A stretch of 64,000 nt of DNA. It comes from Trichomonas vaginalis G3. Lineage: Eukaryota > Parabasalia > Trichomonadida > Trichomonadidae. Shown piece by piece: positions 57,315 to 64,000 of the stretch (within the stretch, counting starts at the first letter, position 1; the number at the start of each line of letters is the position of its first letter). Location: contig NC_067206.1 in NCBI RefSeq assembly GCF_026262505.1, forward strand, positions 23,017,896-23,081,895. Direction: 5' to 3'. The notes under the pieces are model-generated. The model searched no databases, had not been told where the DNA came from, and worked only from the letters and a program-made list of their open reading frames with translations. The position numbers and the translations under genes are program-made.

Positions 57315-58532
57315 ATGAATCTTGGAGGAGATCCGAACGCTCAAGCTTTTGCTAAAAAACTTTTTGGCTATTTCACTACATGCCTCCAAGTTAAGCCATC
57401 TGATGTCAATCAAATCGGTGTTTCAATTGCCATCCCAACGTTTACGGCTGACGAATGTGAACAATTATGTGACTACGTTAAACCCTATTTACTCAATCAA
57501 CCTGCGATAATGGAGCTTACGACTCCAATCTATGTTGTTGGAGATCTCCACGGGAATATCTACGATTTAATCAGAATTCTAGTTTTGGCTGATCTTCCGC
57601 CAAGAACAAAATTCCTCTTTTTAGGTGACTACGTTGACAGAGGACCATACTCTGTCGAAGTAGTTATGCTCTTATTCTGCCTCGTCATTCTTTTCCCATC
57701 AAATATTTATCTCATCCGTGGAAATCATGAATTCCGAAATATTAACGATATGTATGGCTTTAAATCACAAGTTCTTGATATTTACGGCATAGAACCTCTA
57801 TGGGAACGTTTTAATAAGGTCTTCGATTGTTTGCCTTTTGCGGCCATCATCAATGGAACATATTTTTGTGTTCATGGCGGCATATCATCAGCATTACGTG
57901 ACCTCACACAGATTTCTTCTGTTAAAAGGCCCATTAATTTCTGTGATTCTCAAGTTCTCAAAGACATTCTTTGGTCCGATCCGAACGAAAGCACAATGTG
58001 GTTTGAGGAATCCGCTAGAGGTGATGGTGCCTTATTTGGCCATCTCGCAATCGACGATTTTCTCAAAAGATTTAACTTTACAAAACTTCTTAGAGCTCAC
58101 CAATGCGTCAAATTAGGTATAGAGCGATTATTTGGTGATAAAGGTCTTACAATCTTCTCCAGCTCTGCTTATGATGCAGATGTTGATAATCGCTGTGGTT
58201 TAGTATTCATTGCCAACGATGGAAACATACAGACATTCTCTTTGCCACCAATCACACCTATTCCTCGTGAAAATGCTTACCTAGAAAAAGGATCTCTCTT
58301 GAAACATATGAAAGTCATGTCAACTTCGAAACTACCAGCTTGCCAGATTGTTCGATCAATCCCGTCTACGTTGCATTCCAATACAAGAAGGAAGGCAAAG
58401 TCTACAATTCTGTTTCATCCTGTCCAAGGTTCGAAGTCTATGTTCTCGCTATCTTCTGTCTCTGGAATTGACGGTAAAGTAATTTCTAAGACGAAATCAG
58501 ATGCGGGACTTAACGAATTAGATCAAAAATGA
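57315..58532 (+). CDS. PPP-family serine/threonine protein phosphatase (PP1/PP2A-like)
   Basis: 405-aa host protein. All signature blocks are present in order: GDLHG (76-80), GDYVDRG (104-110), RGNHE (135-139), VHGGIS (186-191), LWSDPNES (219-226) and RAHQ (about 262), the metal-binding and catalytic residues of PP1/PP2A/calcineurin enzymes that remove phosphate from Ser/Thr. The catalytic core ends near residue 300. The remaining 105 residues are a Ser/Lys-rich tail without known domain, probably for regulation or targeting. The N-terminal 70 residues resemble the usual helical lead-in. No intron. TGATCA immediately precedes the ATG. Confidence 0.95.
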   Translation: MNLGGDPNAQAFAKKLFGYFTTCLQVKPSDVNQIGVSIAIPTFTADECEQLCDYVKPYLLNQPAIMELTTPIYVVGDLHGNIYDLIRILVLADLPPRTKFLFLGDYVDRGPYSVEVVMLLFCLVILFPSNIYLIRGNHEFRNINDMYGFKSQVLDIYGIEPLWERFNKVFDCLPFAAIINGTYFCVHGGISSALRDLTQISSVKRPINFCDSQVLKDILWSDPNESTMWFEESARGDGALFGHLAIDDFLKRFNFTKLLRAHQCVKLGIERLFGDKGLTIFSSSAYDADVDNRCGLVFIANDGNIQTFSLPPITPIPRENAYLEKGSLLKHMKVMSTSKLPACQIVRSIPSTLHSNTRRKAKSTILFHPVQGSKSMFSLSSVSGIDGKVISKTKSDAGLNELDQK

Positions 58533-58936
58533 ATGTTTGTATGAATATTAAAAAAAAATCATTTTTAAAAGAGTTTGTTTTTTCAATATATCTATATATT
58601 AAATCATATACTTAATATGAATTCTTACCAAAGAATGTGTTATTTTGTGAAAATATAATTTTAAAAATCTTTTAATGCGGTGGTTCCTAATTAATTGCCT
58701 TGCAAATTTATATTGTTTAAAACATTTTAATATTTTATTTCGAGAATTTTAAATTCTCAGACATATGATTATTTTTGATTCAAATGCTGTTCGGCATTAA
58801 AAGCAAAAATAATCATATACCTGAGAATTACACTTTTCCGACATTTTTGGGTCGCTTCGCGCCCCTGATAAAACGTCGGAAAAGTGTAAATCTTCGATGA
58901 ATTTGTAAATTTGTAAAGTTACAACTTCTTATTCCG
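58533..58936. repeat. intergenic with two foldback repeats
   Basis: Arms 58752-58777 and 58804-58829 (AATTCTCAG, then ATATGATTATTTTTG) form one hairpin. Arms at about 58829-58843 and 58874-58888 (TACACTTTTCCGAC) form a second, whose loop is GC-rich: GGGTCGCTTCGCGCCCC can itself pair. No gene. Confidence 0.8.
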
Positions 58937-60376
58937 ATGAGTCAGGGTATTATTCAGAATTATGAATACATTGCTACTCATATCAGTGATTACATTAAAG
59001 AAGGTAATTTTTTCGATGTATTTGAAATTGAAGACATCAAAAATATCATGAAAAATTCAAATTTAACAACAAATGACTTCATTGCTCTTCTTGAGCAGTC
59101 ACATCCTACTATCAAAGCAAATAAATTATATTCATGTACTCGAAATGCTAATATTTATATTCAAAACTTTGAAGATGTTATTTCAACACTGAAATCAATC
59201 AAAAAGTACATGAAACTCGGAATACTTAAAGGTATTGTTGACTTTTTAGATCCAAAAGCGAAAGAAATGTCTGAATCTACAGAAAAAATCCAAAAACTTC
59301 AAAAAGAGCTAAACGAAATTCAAAAACAAAAACAAAAAAGTGACAACGAAATAAAATCTCTTCAATCTCAACTCAATCAAATTAATGAAAAAAACAACAA
59401 ATTAAATGGAAAACTCAATGAAATAGAAAGTAATTCCAATCAAATCAATAAAACAATTAATCAGGAAGAAATTTTATCAAAAATTTCAAAACTCAAGGAA
59501 TCAGGTGATTTTGAAAGTATCTACAATTTCCTTGATGAACTTTCATCTCAAGGAAATCAAAAAATGTTTTCAAAAGCATGTGAAGAAGGATTTTGGTTGA
59601 AGATAGCTCCTAAAAAAGATAAATATGCTGATGAAAAGAATGTACTTCATATAGCATGTGAAAAAGGAAATTTCAGACTTGTTAAATCTCTTATTGAATA
59701 TGGCTGTGATAAAGAAACAAAGAGTATTAAGCTTTTGACTCCACTCATTTGTGCCTCATGGAATGGTCATCTTGAAGTTGTTAAATATCTTATCTCTATT
59801 GGTGCTGATAAAGAAGCAAAGGATTATTTTGGAAATACGCCACTCATTTATGCATCACAAAATGGACATCTTGAAGTTGTTAAATATCTTATCTCTATTG
59901 GAGCTGATAAACGTGTAAAGGGTAATGGTGAATATACTCCACTCATTTATGCATCAATAAATGGACATCTTGAAGTTGTTAAATATCTTATCTCTGTTAG
60001 AGCTAATAAAGAAGCAAAGTGTAATATTGGATATACTCCACTCATTTGTGCATCACAAAATGGACATCTTGAAGTTGTTAAATATCTTATTTCTGCTGGA
60101 GCTGATAAACGTGTAAAGGGTAATGGTGAATATACTCCACTCATTTATGCATCAATAAATGGACATCTTGAAGTTGTTAAATATCTTATTTCTGCTGGAG
60201 CTGATAAAGAAGCAAAGGATAAATATGAATATACTCCACTCATTTCTGCATCAATAGATGGACATCTTGAAGTTGTTAAACATCTTATCTCTGCTGGAGC
60301 TATTAAAGAAGCAAAGAATAATGATGGAAGAACTGCTCTCGACTTTGCAAATAAAGATATTAAACATTATCTGTAG
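58937..60376 (+). CDS. ankyrin-repeat protein with coiled coil
   Basis: 479-aa host protein of a class very numerous in Trichomonas. Residues 1-110 form a helical N-terminal domain, 112-185 a Lys/Gln/Asn-rich coiled coil, and about 232-479 eight ankyrin repeats of 33 residues with the TPLIYASINGHLEVVKYLIS consensus and a shortened last repeat. The middle repeats are nearly identical at DNA level (99-bp period, 59745-60340). That shows recent expansion or homogenisation. Likely a protein-binding scaffold; partner unknown. It ends KDIKHYL. Confidence 0.9.
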   Translation: MSQGIIQNYEYIATHISDYIKEGNFFDVFEIEDIKNIMKNSNLTTNDFIALLEQSHPTIKANKLYSCTRNANIYIQNFEDVISTLKSIKKYMKLGILKGIVDFLDPKAKEMSESTEKIQKLQKELNEIQKQKQKSDNEIKSLQSQLNQINEKNNKLNGKLNEIESNSNQINKTINQEEILSKISKLKESGDFESIYNFLDELSSQGNQKMFSKACEEGFWLKIAPKKDKYADEKNVLHIACEKGNFRLVKSLIEYGCDKETKSIKLLTPLICASWNGHLEVVKYLISIGADKEAKDYFGNTPLIYASQNGHLEVVKYLISIGADKRVKGNGEYTPLIYASINGHLEVVKYLISVRANKEAKCNIGYTPLICASQNGHLEVVKYLISAGADKRVKGNGEYTPLIYASINGHLEVVKYLISAGADKEAKDKYEYTPLISASIDGHLEVVKHLISAGAIKEAKNNDGRTALDFANKDIKHYL

Positions 60377-61394
60377 AACAATATAATTATGCAATATACA
60401 ATTTGATTCAAACGACAAATCATCTTTTTAACAGTTAGTTGTATTTTTAATACCTAAATAAATTATTTTTACTTATGCATAACTTGCGCCTATATAATGT
60501 GACCTTCAATTTTGGTTCTTGAGGCTAATTTTCAATGAAACTTCACACGATTTATCAGAAATTTGAATAAAGGACAAATGTGAGAAAATTTGTCTTGCAA
60601 TTGCTTTTTATTGAGATTTTGAGTAAATGATATATAAGCATGTATCAAAGTCAGATTTAAAAAAAAAAATTATTGTTAAATTCTTTTTATTCTTATCATA
60701 TATTCATTTCTGACCTATATAAACTTCTTCTTAAATCTATTGAAATTTGCGACTGGGAGTTCTTACTCAGATTTCTATTTTTCGTCAAAATAGTTTAAAA
60801 ATTTCTGGTTTTTGGCTCGATTTGTGTTCAATTTGATCAGGGGAATACTGTCAAGTATTTCTTTTGCTCTGGAATTTGGTTTTGCTGTGCATGAATGGTT
60901 TTTGTAAATTTGTTTTCTTTTGACGTCTAAAACAGCATTTTTATGGTTAAATAATTTGAATACATGCCTATTTAGCCTTGATTAAAAGCTGGTCATCGGT
61001 AAATATTCTTCTTTGACGATCTTTCTGCAATTCGTTAAAAATTTGCGATGTGTTTTAATTTTGTCTTTTGTAGAATATTCCATTTATGTCATTTATAATA
61101 AGTATTGTTGAATTCCTTGTTGATCATTGCTTCTTCTTGAAATAATTTTAAAATTATCTCCAGAGTTAAGGAAATTCTTCTCATAGTCTTCACATATTAT
61201 CTGTATTTTAAAGAACTATTGTTTGTTGTTTGTTCAAAAGAAGAAATTGACGTTCTTATTAAAAGTTTTGTAAATTCGTCCTTTGATAGGTTTAATTGAG
61301 TTGATTTATGATGAGTATATTGTTAAATTGGTTGTTATTTGATTTTTTTATTGACATCTTGATCTTCCAAATCTTTGGTTGAGAAGATCAAATT
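60377..61394. other. 1-kb host intergenic, no gene seen
   Basis: Between convergent genes. A+T-rich with T-rich tracts; no open frame of note, no tRNA or rRNA recognised. Confidence 0.5.
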
Positions 61395-61952
61395 TTACAT
61401 GAATGTTGTTGTAAGCGTGAGAATAGATATGAGGATTACTATTAAAAAGAATCCGGGTGTTTGTAGCTTGGAAAAGAAACTATTCAGCGATTCAGCAAGA
61501 GATTTGGAGGTCATTTGAAGCACCGAATCGATTTTGGATATGTTTCCATAATAATATCGTTCAGCTTCTGCACATTTTTGGACATCTATTTTAATTTTTA
61601 CCTTGTTTGTTTTATTGAAGCAATCATACTCGCCAACAACCCTATTGTATTGATCAGTTATTTCCCGCTTATATCTCCATCGTTTGATAATTTGAGAAAA
61701 TAACGAAATAATGAAGGAATATATGTAAAATAAAAGAATAACTAATATGATAATCGAAATGAGTAAACGAATGATAATGAATGGTGTTAGATTAACCTTC
61801 TTATTGCCAATCATTAAAGAAGGAGAAACTCTATTTGCAATTTGTTTAGAATTTTTTGGAGGAGTCATAATTCTCATCTCATCTGAGTTTCTTCGTGAGC
61901 TCGAAGAAGAATTATGACCAGAATCTGCCCTTAAAACAATAGAATTTTCCAT
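61395..61952 (-). CDS. 185-aa two-pass membrane protein, possibly Brr6/Brl1-like
   Basis: A Ser/Arg-rich N-terminal tail (about 50 residues) is followed by transmembrane segment 1 at about residues 58-85 (FIIIRLLISIIILVILLFYI). About 75 residues follow with KREITDQYNRVVGEYDCFNK and a second Cys in VQKCAEAERYYYG, then ...SKSLAESLNSFFSKL and transmembrane segment 2 (FFLIVILISILTLTT) at the very end. Two membrane spans around a short lumenal domain with spaced cysteines, a Y-G/N-x-C-like element and an AExxNSFxxxL helix fit the Brr6/Brl1 nuclear-envelope family. That family is associated with closed mitosis, as in parabasalids. The match is by pattern only and not all family cysteines are seen. 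Confidence 0.5.
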   Translation of the reverse strand: MENSIVLRADSGHNSSSSSRRNSDEMRIMTPPKNSKQIANRVSPSLMIGNKKVNLTPFIIIRLLISIIILVILLFYIYSFIISLFSQIIKRWRYKREITDQYNRVVGEYDCFNKTNKVKIKIDVQKCAEAERYYYGNISKIDSVLQMTSKSLAESLNSFFSKLQTPGFFLIVILISILTLTTTFM

Positions 61953-62116
61953 TTTAATTTTTTATATATTTACAGGCGTGAATTTTTGCTTCCAAAATCT
62001 ATTTTATCAGATAACTGTTATCAGAAAGGAGAAACTTATGCCAATGTATATAACTTCTAGATCTTAGTAAAAACATACTTAATCATATCTAGTTAAAAAT
62101 CTAATTTATTATAACT
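61953..62116. other. short intergenic
   Basis: Upstream of the 185-aa gene and downstream of the IMPase gene, both on the minus strand. Nothing recognised. Confidence 0.4.
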
Positions 62117-62965
62117 TTATAAATCTTTCCTAGCTTCCATAATAAGCTGAGAGAAAGTAGCGTGTGTTTCAACCGGGGCACACAAAATATTGAGCTTTGG
62201 TTGGTGAAGGAACTCGTTATTGAAAGGTTTTCCATCATATCCAGAAACTATTGCTCCAGCCTCTTCGGCAATGACCCAAGCAGCTGCCACATCCCAAATA
62301 TGTGGTCCTTGTTCCCAATATGCGTCAAATCTGGATGCAGCAACGTAGCACATGTCCAAACAAGTTCCACCCCAACGTCTGATGCAGCGAACTTTAGGAA
62401 GTATCAACGAGATTTCTTTGAGATTGTTGTCTGGATTGGTAAGGTGGTCTGAGCAAAATCCCGTAGCAACTAAGCAATTAACTAATTCTGTACGATGTCT
62501 AACATGAATTTGCTTTGATTGACCTTTTGTATCAAGGAAAGCTCCGTGGTTGCGTATGGCCCAGAACATTTCATCTCTGTTTGGATCATAGATGCAGCCA
62601 CCGATTGAACGATGATTAGAATCAAGTATACCAATGCTAACAGAAAAGTAAGGTACTCCGCATGAAAAGTTTGTTGTTCCATCAAGTGGATCTGCACAGA
62701 ACCAGATTTCATTTTCTCCACGAACTTTTGGTGGGATATCATCACCTTCTTCTGTAATCATGCCTGCTTCTGGGAAATGTTTCTTCAACTCTTCTCTAAT
62801 ATGCTTATCACTGTCTAGATCAGCTTGTGTAAGGATATCTGCGGCAGATGTCTTTGTAATTTCTGTGAAATCGTGACTTTCGTAGTGTTTGATGATGATT
62901 TCGCCTGATTCACGCGCAATTTGCTTGATAATTGGTAATGCTTTTGCCAGAAATTCTTCAGTCAT
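62117..62965 (-). CDS. inositol-monophosphatase family protein
   Basis: 282 aa from the ATG at 62965 (MTEEFLAKALPIIKQIARES). An upstream in-frame ATG exists at 62995, but a TCATTTT initiator lies between the two, so the inner start is preferred. Metal-binding motifs are in order: TEEGD (71-75), DPLDGTTNF (92-100) and WDVAAAW (222-228), plus GGCIYDPNRDE. These are the Mg-binding and catalytic residues of the IMPase/FIG superfamily. The enzyme removes phosphate from myo-inositol phosphates; a related 3'-phosphonucleotide activity cannot be excluded. Normal length for the family, cytosolic, no signal peptide. Confidence 0.93.
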   Translation of the reverse strand: MTEEFLAKALPIIKQIARESGEIIIKHYESHDFTEITKTSAADILTQADLDSDKHIREELKKHFPEAGMITEEGDDIPPKVRGENEIWFCADPLDGTTNFSCGVPYFSVSIGILDSNHRSIGGCIYDPNRDEMFWAIRNHGAFLDTKGQSKQIHVRHRTELVNCLVATGFCSDHLTNPDNNLKEISLILPKVRCIRRWGGTCLDMCYVAASRFDAYWEQGPHIWDVAAAWVIAEEAGAIVSGYDGKPFNNEFLHQPKLNILCAPVETHATFSQLIMEARKDL

Positions 62966-62968
62966 AAC

Positions 62969-62975
62969 AAAATGA
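62969..62975 (-). promoter_or_regulatory. TCATTTT initiator of the IMPase gene
   Basis: Minus-strand TCATTTT about eight bases before the ATG at 62965, a textbook Trichomonas initiator position. It decides the start against the upstream ATG. Confidence 0.6.
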
Positions 62976-62989
62976 TCGGGATGTAAACA

Positions 62990-63567
62990 TTTCAATTTTT
63001 TACAGTATTTGTAATGAAATGATTACATTGATTTCTGGCAATCAACAACTTGAAAAAGATCGATTTTGGCATATCTGTGACTTTGAAAATTATAAGTGTT
63101 GATGATATAGCACGATTTATATGATATTTGTTTGAAAAATGATATATCTCTAGCATTTTTAACATTTTTACTTATCTGATATGTCTTTTATATACCTATT
63201 CTCATCCAATTTCATGTTAGTTTGTTAATTTGACCATTATGGGAAAAATTGAATCCTAATTATTGTGGAAACATATGAAAAAACCTCTTCATGAATATAC
63301 ACATATTGAAATTGATTAAAATTATGACGTTTTATCTTCTTGTTTTAATAAATTTACAGAGAAAAATTCCAAAAAAATTCGAAATTTGAAAAAATGAATA
63401 AAAATTTTAGGAAGATTTAGTTTGAATTTTAAATTTTGAAAAAAATTTGGAATGTTCTTCAAGGAAAATATCATATCTTAATGAAATAGAATATTTTTAT
63501 AGCAAAATCCAAACTTTTTAATTTTTATTTATTCAATTATTACGGTTTGACATGGCCTTTTCTTCCG
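62990..63567. other. host intergenic between divergent genes
   Basis: A+T-rich. TTCAATTATTA at about 63532-63542 is a likely initiator for the ribosomal protein gene. Nothing else recognised. Confidence 0.5.
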
Positions 63568-64000
63568 ATGACACATCTTCACCAGGAAACACTCCAAAAG
63601 GCTATCAAGGACGTTCTTGAGGGCGCCAAGACAAAGAAGCGCGGCTTCCTCGAGACAGTCGATATCCAGCTCAAGCTCAAGGGCTACAACGTTTCTAAGG
63701 ATAAGCGTTTCGTCGGCTCCATCAAGCTCCCACACATCATCCGTCCAAACGTTCGCATCGGTGTCCTTGGTAACAAGGTCCACTGCGAAGAAGCCCAGAA
63801 GCTCAACATCCCAGCTTACGATCTTCCAACACTTACAAACTTCAACAAGGAGAAGAAGGTTGTCAAGGCCTGGACAAAGCGCCACCACCTCTTCCTTGCT
63901 TCCCCAGATGTTATCGGTCAGGTCAACAAGGTCCTTGGTCAGGTTTACACACGTGCTAACAAGTTCCCAACAAACATCAAGACAGATACAGTCGCTAAGG
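63568..64000 (+). CDS. ribosomal protein uL1 (L10a), 3' end outside window
   Basis: Frame from ATG at 63568 to the window end (144 codons). It aligns by eye with eukaryotic L10a: GFLETVDIQLKLKGYNVSKD and KRFVGSIKLPHIIRPNVRIG, then a VLGNKVHCEEAQKLNIP block and HHLFLASPDVIGQVNKVLG. L10a forms the L1 stalk of the large subunit and helps release deacylated tRNA. Codons are strongly biased to C and G in third position, unlike the rest of the window, as expected for a highly expressed gene. An out-of-frame ATG lies 16 bases upstream (63552), so the first residues (MTHLHQ) are less certain. Confidence 0.93.
   Translation, partial: MTHLHQETLQKAIKDVLEGAKTKKRGFLETVDIQLKLKGYNVSKDKRFVGSIKLPHIIRPNVRIGVLGNKVHCEEAQKLNIPAYDLPTLTNFNKEKKVVKAWTKRHHLFLASPDVIGQVNKVLGQVYTRANKFPTNIKTDTVAK

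Overview
The window looks like a draft chromosome segment of a parabasalid protist, most like Trichomonas vaginalis. The DNA is strongly A+T-rich and the host genes show no introns. The 5' leaders look very short, and two host genes have TCATTT-type initiator motifs within about ten bases of the ATG. Host genes are interspersed with large Maverick/Polinton virus-like elements, which are known to be abundant in this lineage. The host genes recognised are a PPP-family Ser/Thr phosphatase, an ankyrin-repeat protein, an inositol-monophosphatase-family enzyme, ribosomal protein uL1 (L10a), a possible Brr6/Brl1-like nuclear-envelope protein, a degenerate PAP2-like membrane protein and a giant Glu/Lys-rich repeat protein.

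Layout. (1) 1-19705 is Maverick A, whose left end lies outside the window. From left to right it holds a phage tail-fibre-like gene, an integrase, a small amphipathic protein, an HNH nuclease and an unknown 286-aa protein. Next come two KilA-N genes, a KilA-N/T5orf172 gene and a dense field of palindromic repeats. The virion and replication block follows: packaging ATPase, SF3 helicase, penton-like minor capsid, double-jelly-roll major capsid and a long coiled-coil protein. The terminal repeat is at 19649-19687, followed by a T run. (2) 19706-29340 is a host island with the 1793-aa repeat protein, an array of five hairpins, a 155-aa coiled-coil protein and a multi-pass membrane protein. (3) 29361-46278 is Maverick B. 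It carries the same core in the opposite orientation, framed by a second set of less A+T-rich genes: 89 aa, 290 aa, and a 43.0-46.2 kb block ending in an HNH protein. (4) 46279-46340 is an assembly gap. (5) 46341-52258 is Maverick C, a partial third copy of the capsid end, inverted relative to B. (6) 52281-64000 is host DNA: about 5 kb without genes, then phosphatase, ankyrin protein, membrane protein, IMPase and uL1.

All three element copies are fossils in the sense that several genes are broken, yet they differ from one another by only a few per cent, so they are young. No protein-primed DNA polymerase B and no adenain-like protease was recognised inside the window. The element genes fall into virion structure (capsid, penton, coiled-coil, amphipathic protein, tail fibre), packaging (ATPase), replication (SF3 helicase), integration (integrase) and a variable accessory zone (KilA-N, T5orf172, HNH).

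The most unusual signal is in that accessory zone. Three KilA-N genes each contain a GC-rich palindrome at the same place inside the DNA-binding domain, and each gene has outside copies of its own palindrome cassette close by. The flanks of the cassettes are constant and the palindrome cores vary with base pairing largely kept. This resembles a recipient gene with donor cassettes, or a self-matching operator system, and I know of no description of it. All function statements are from reading the sequence only; no database search was run.
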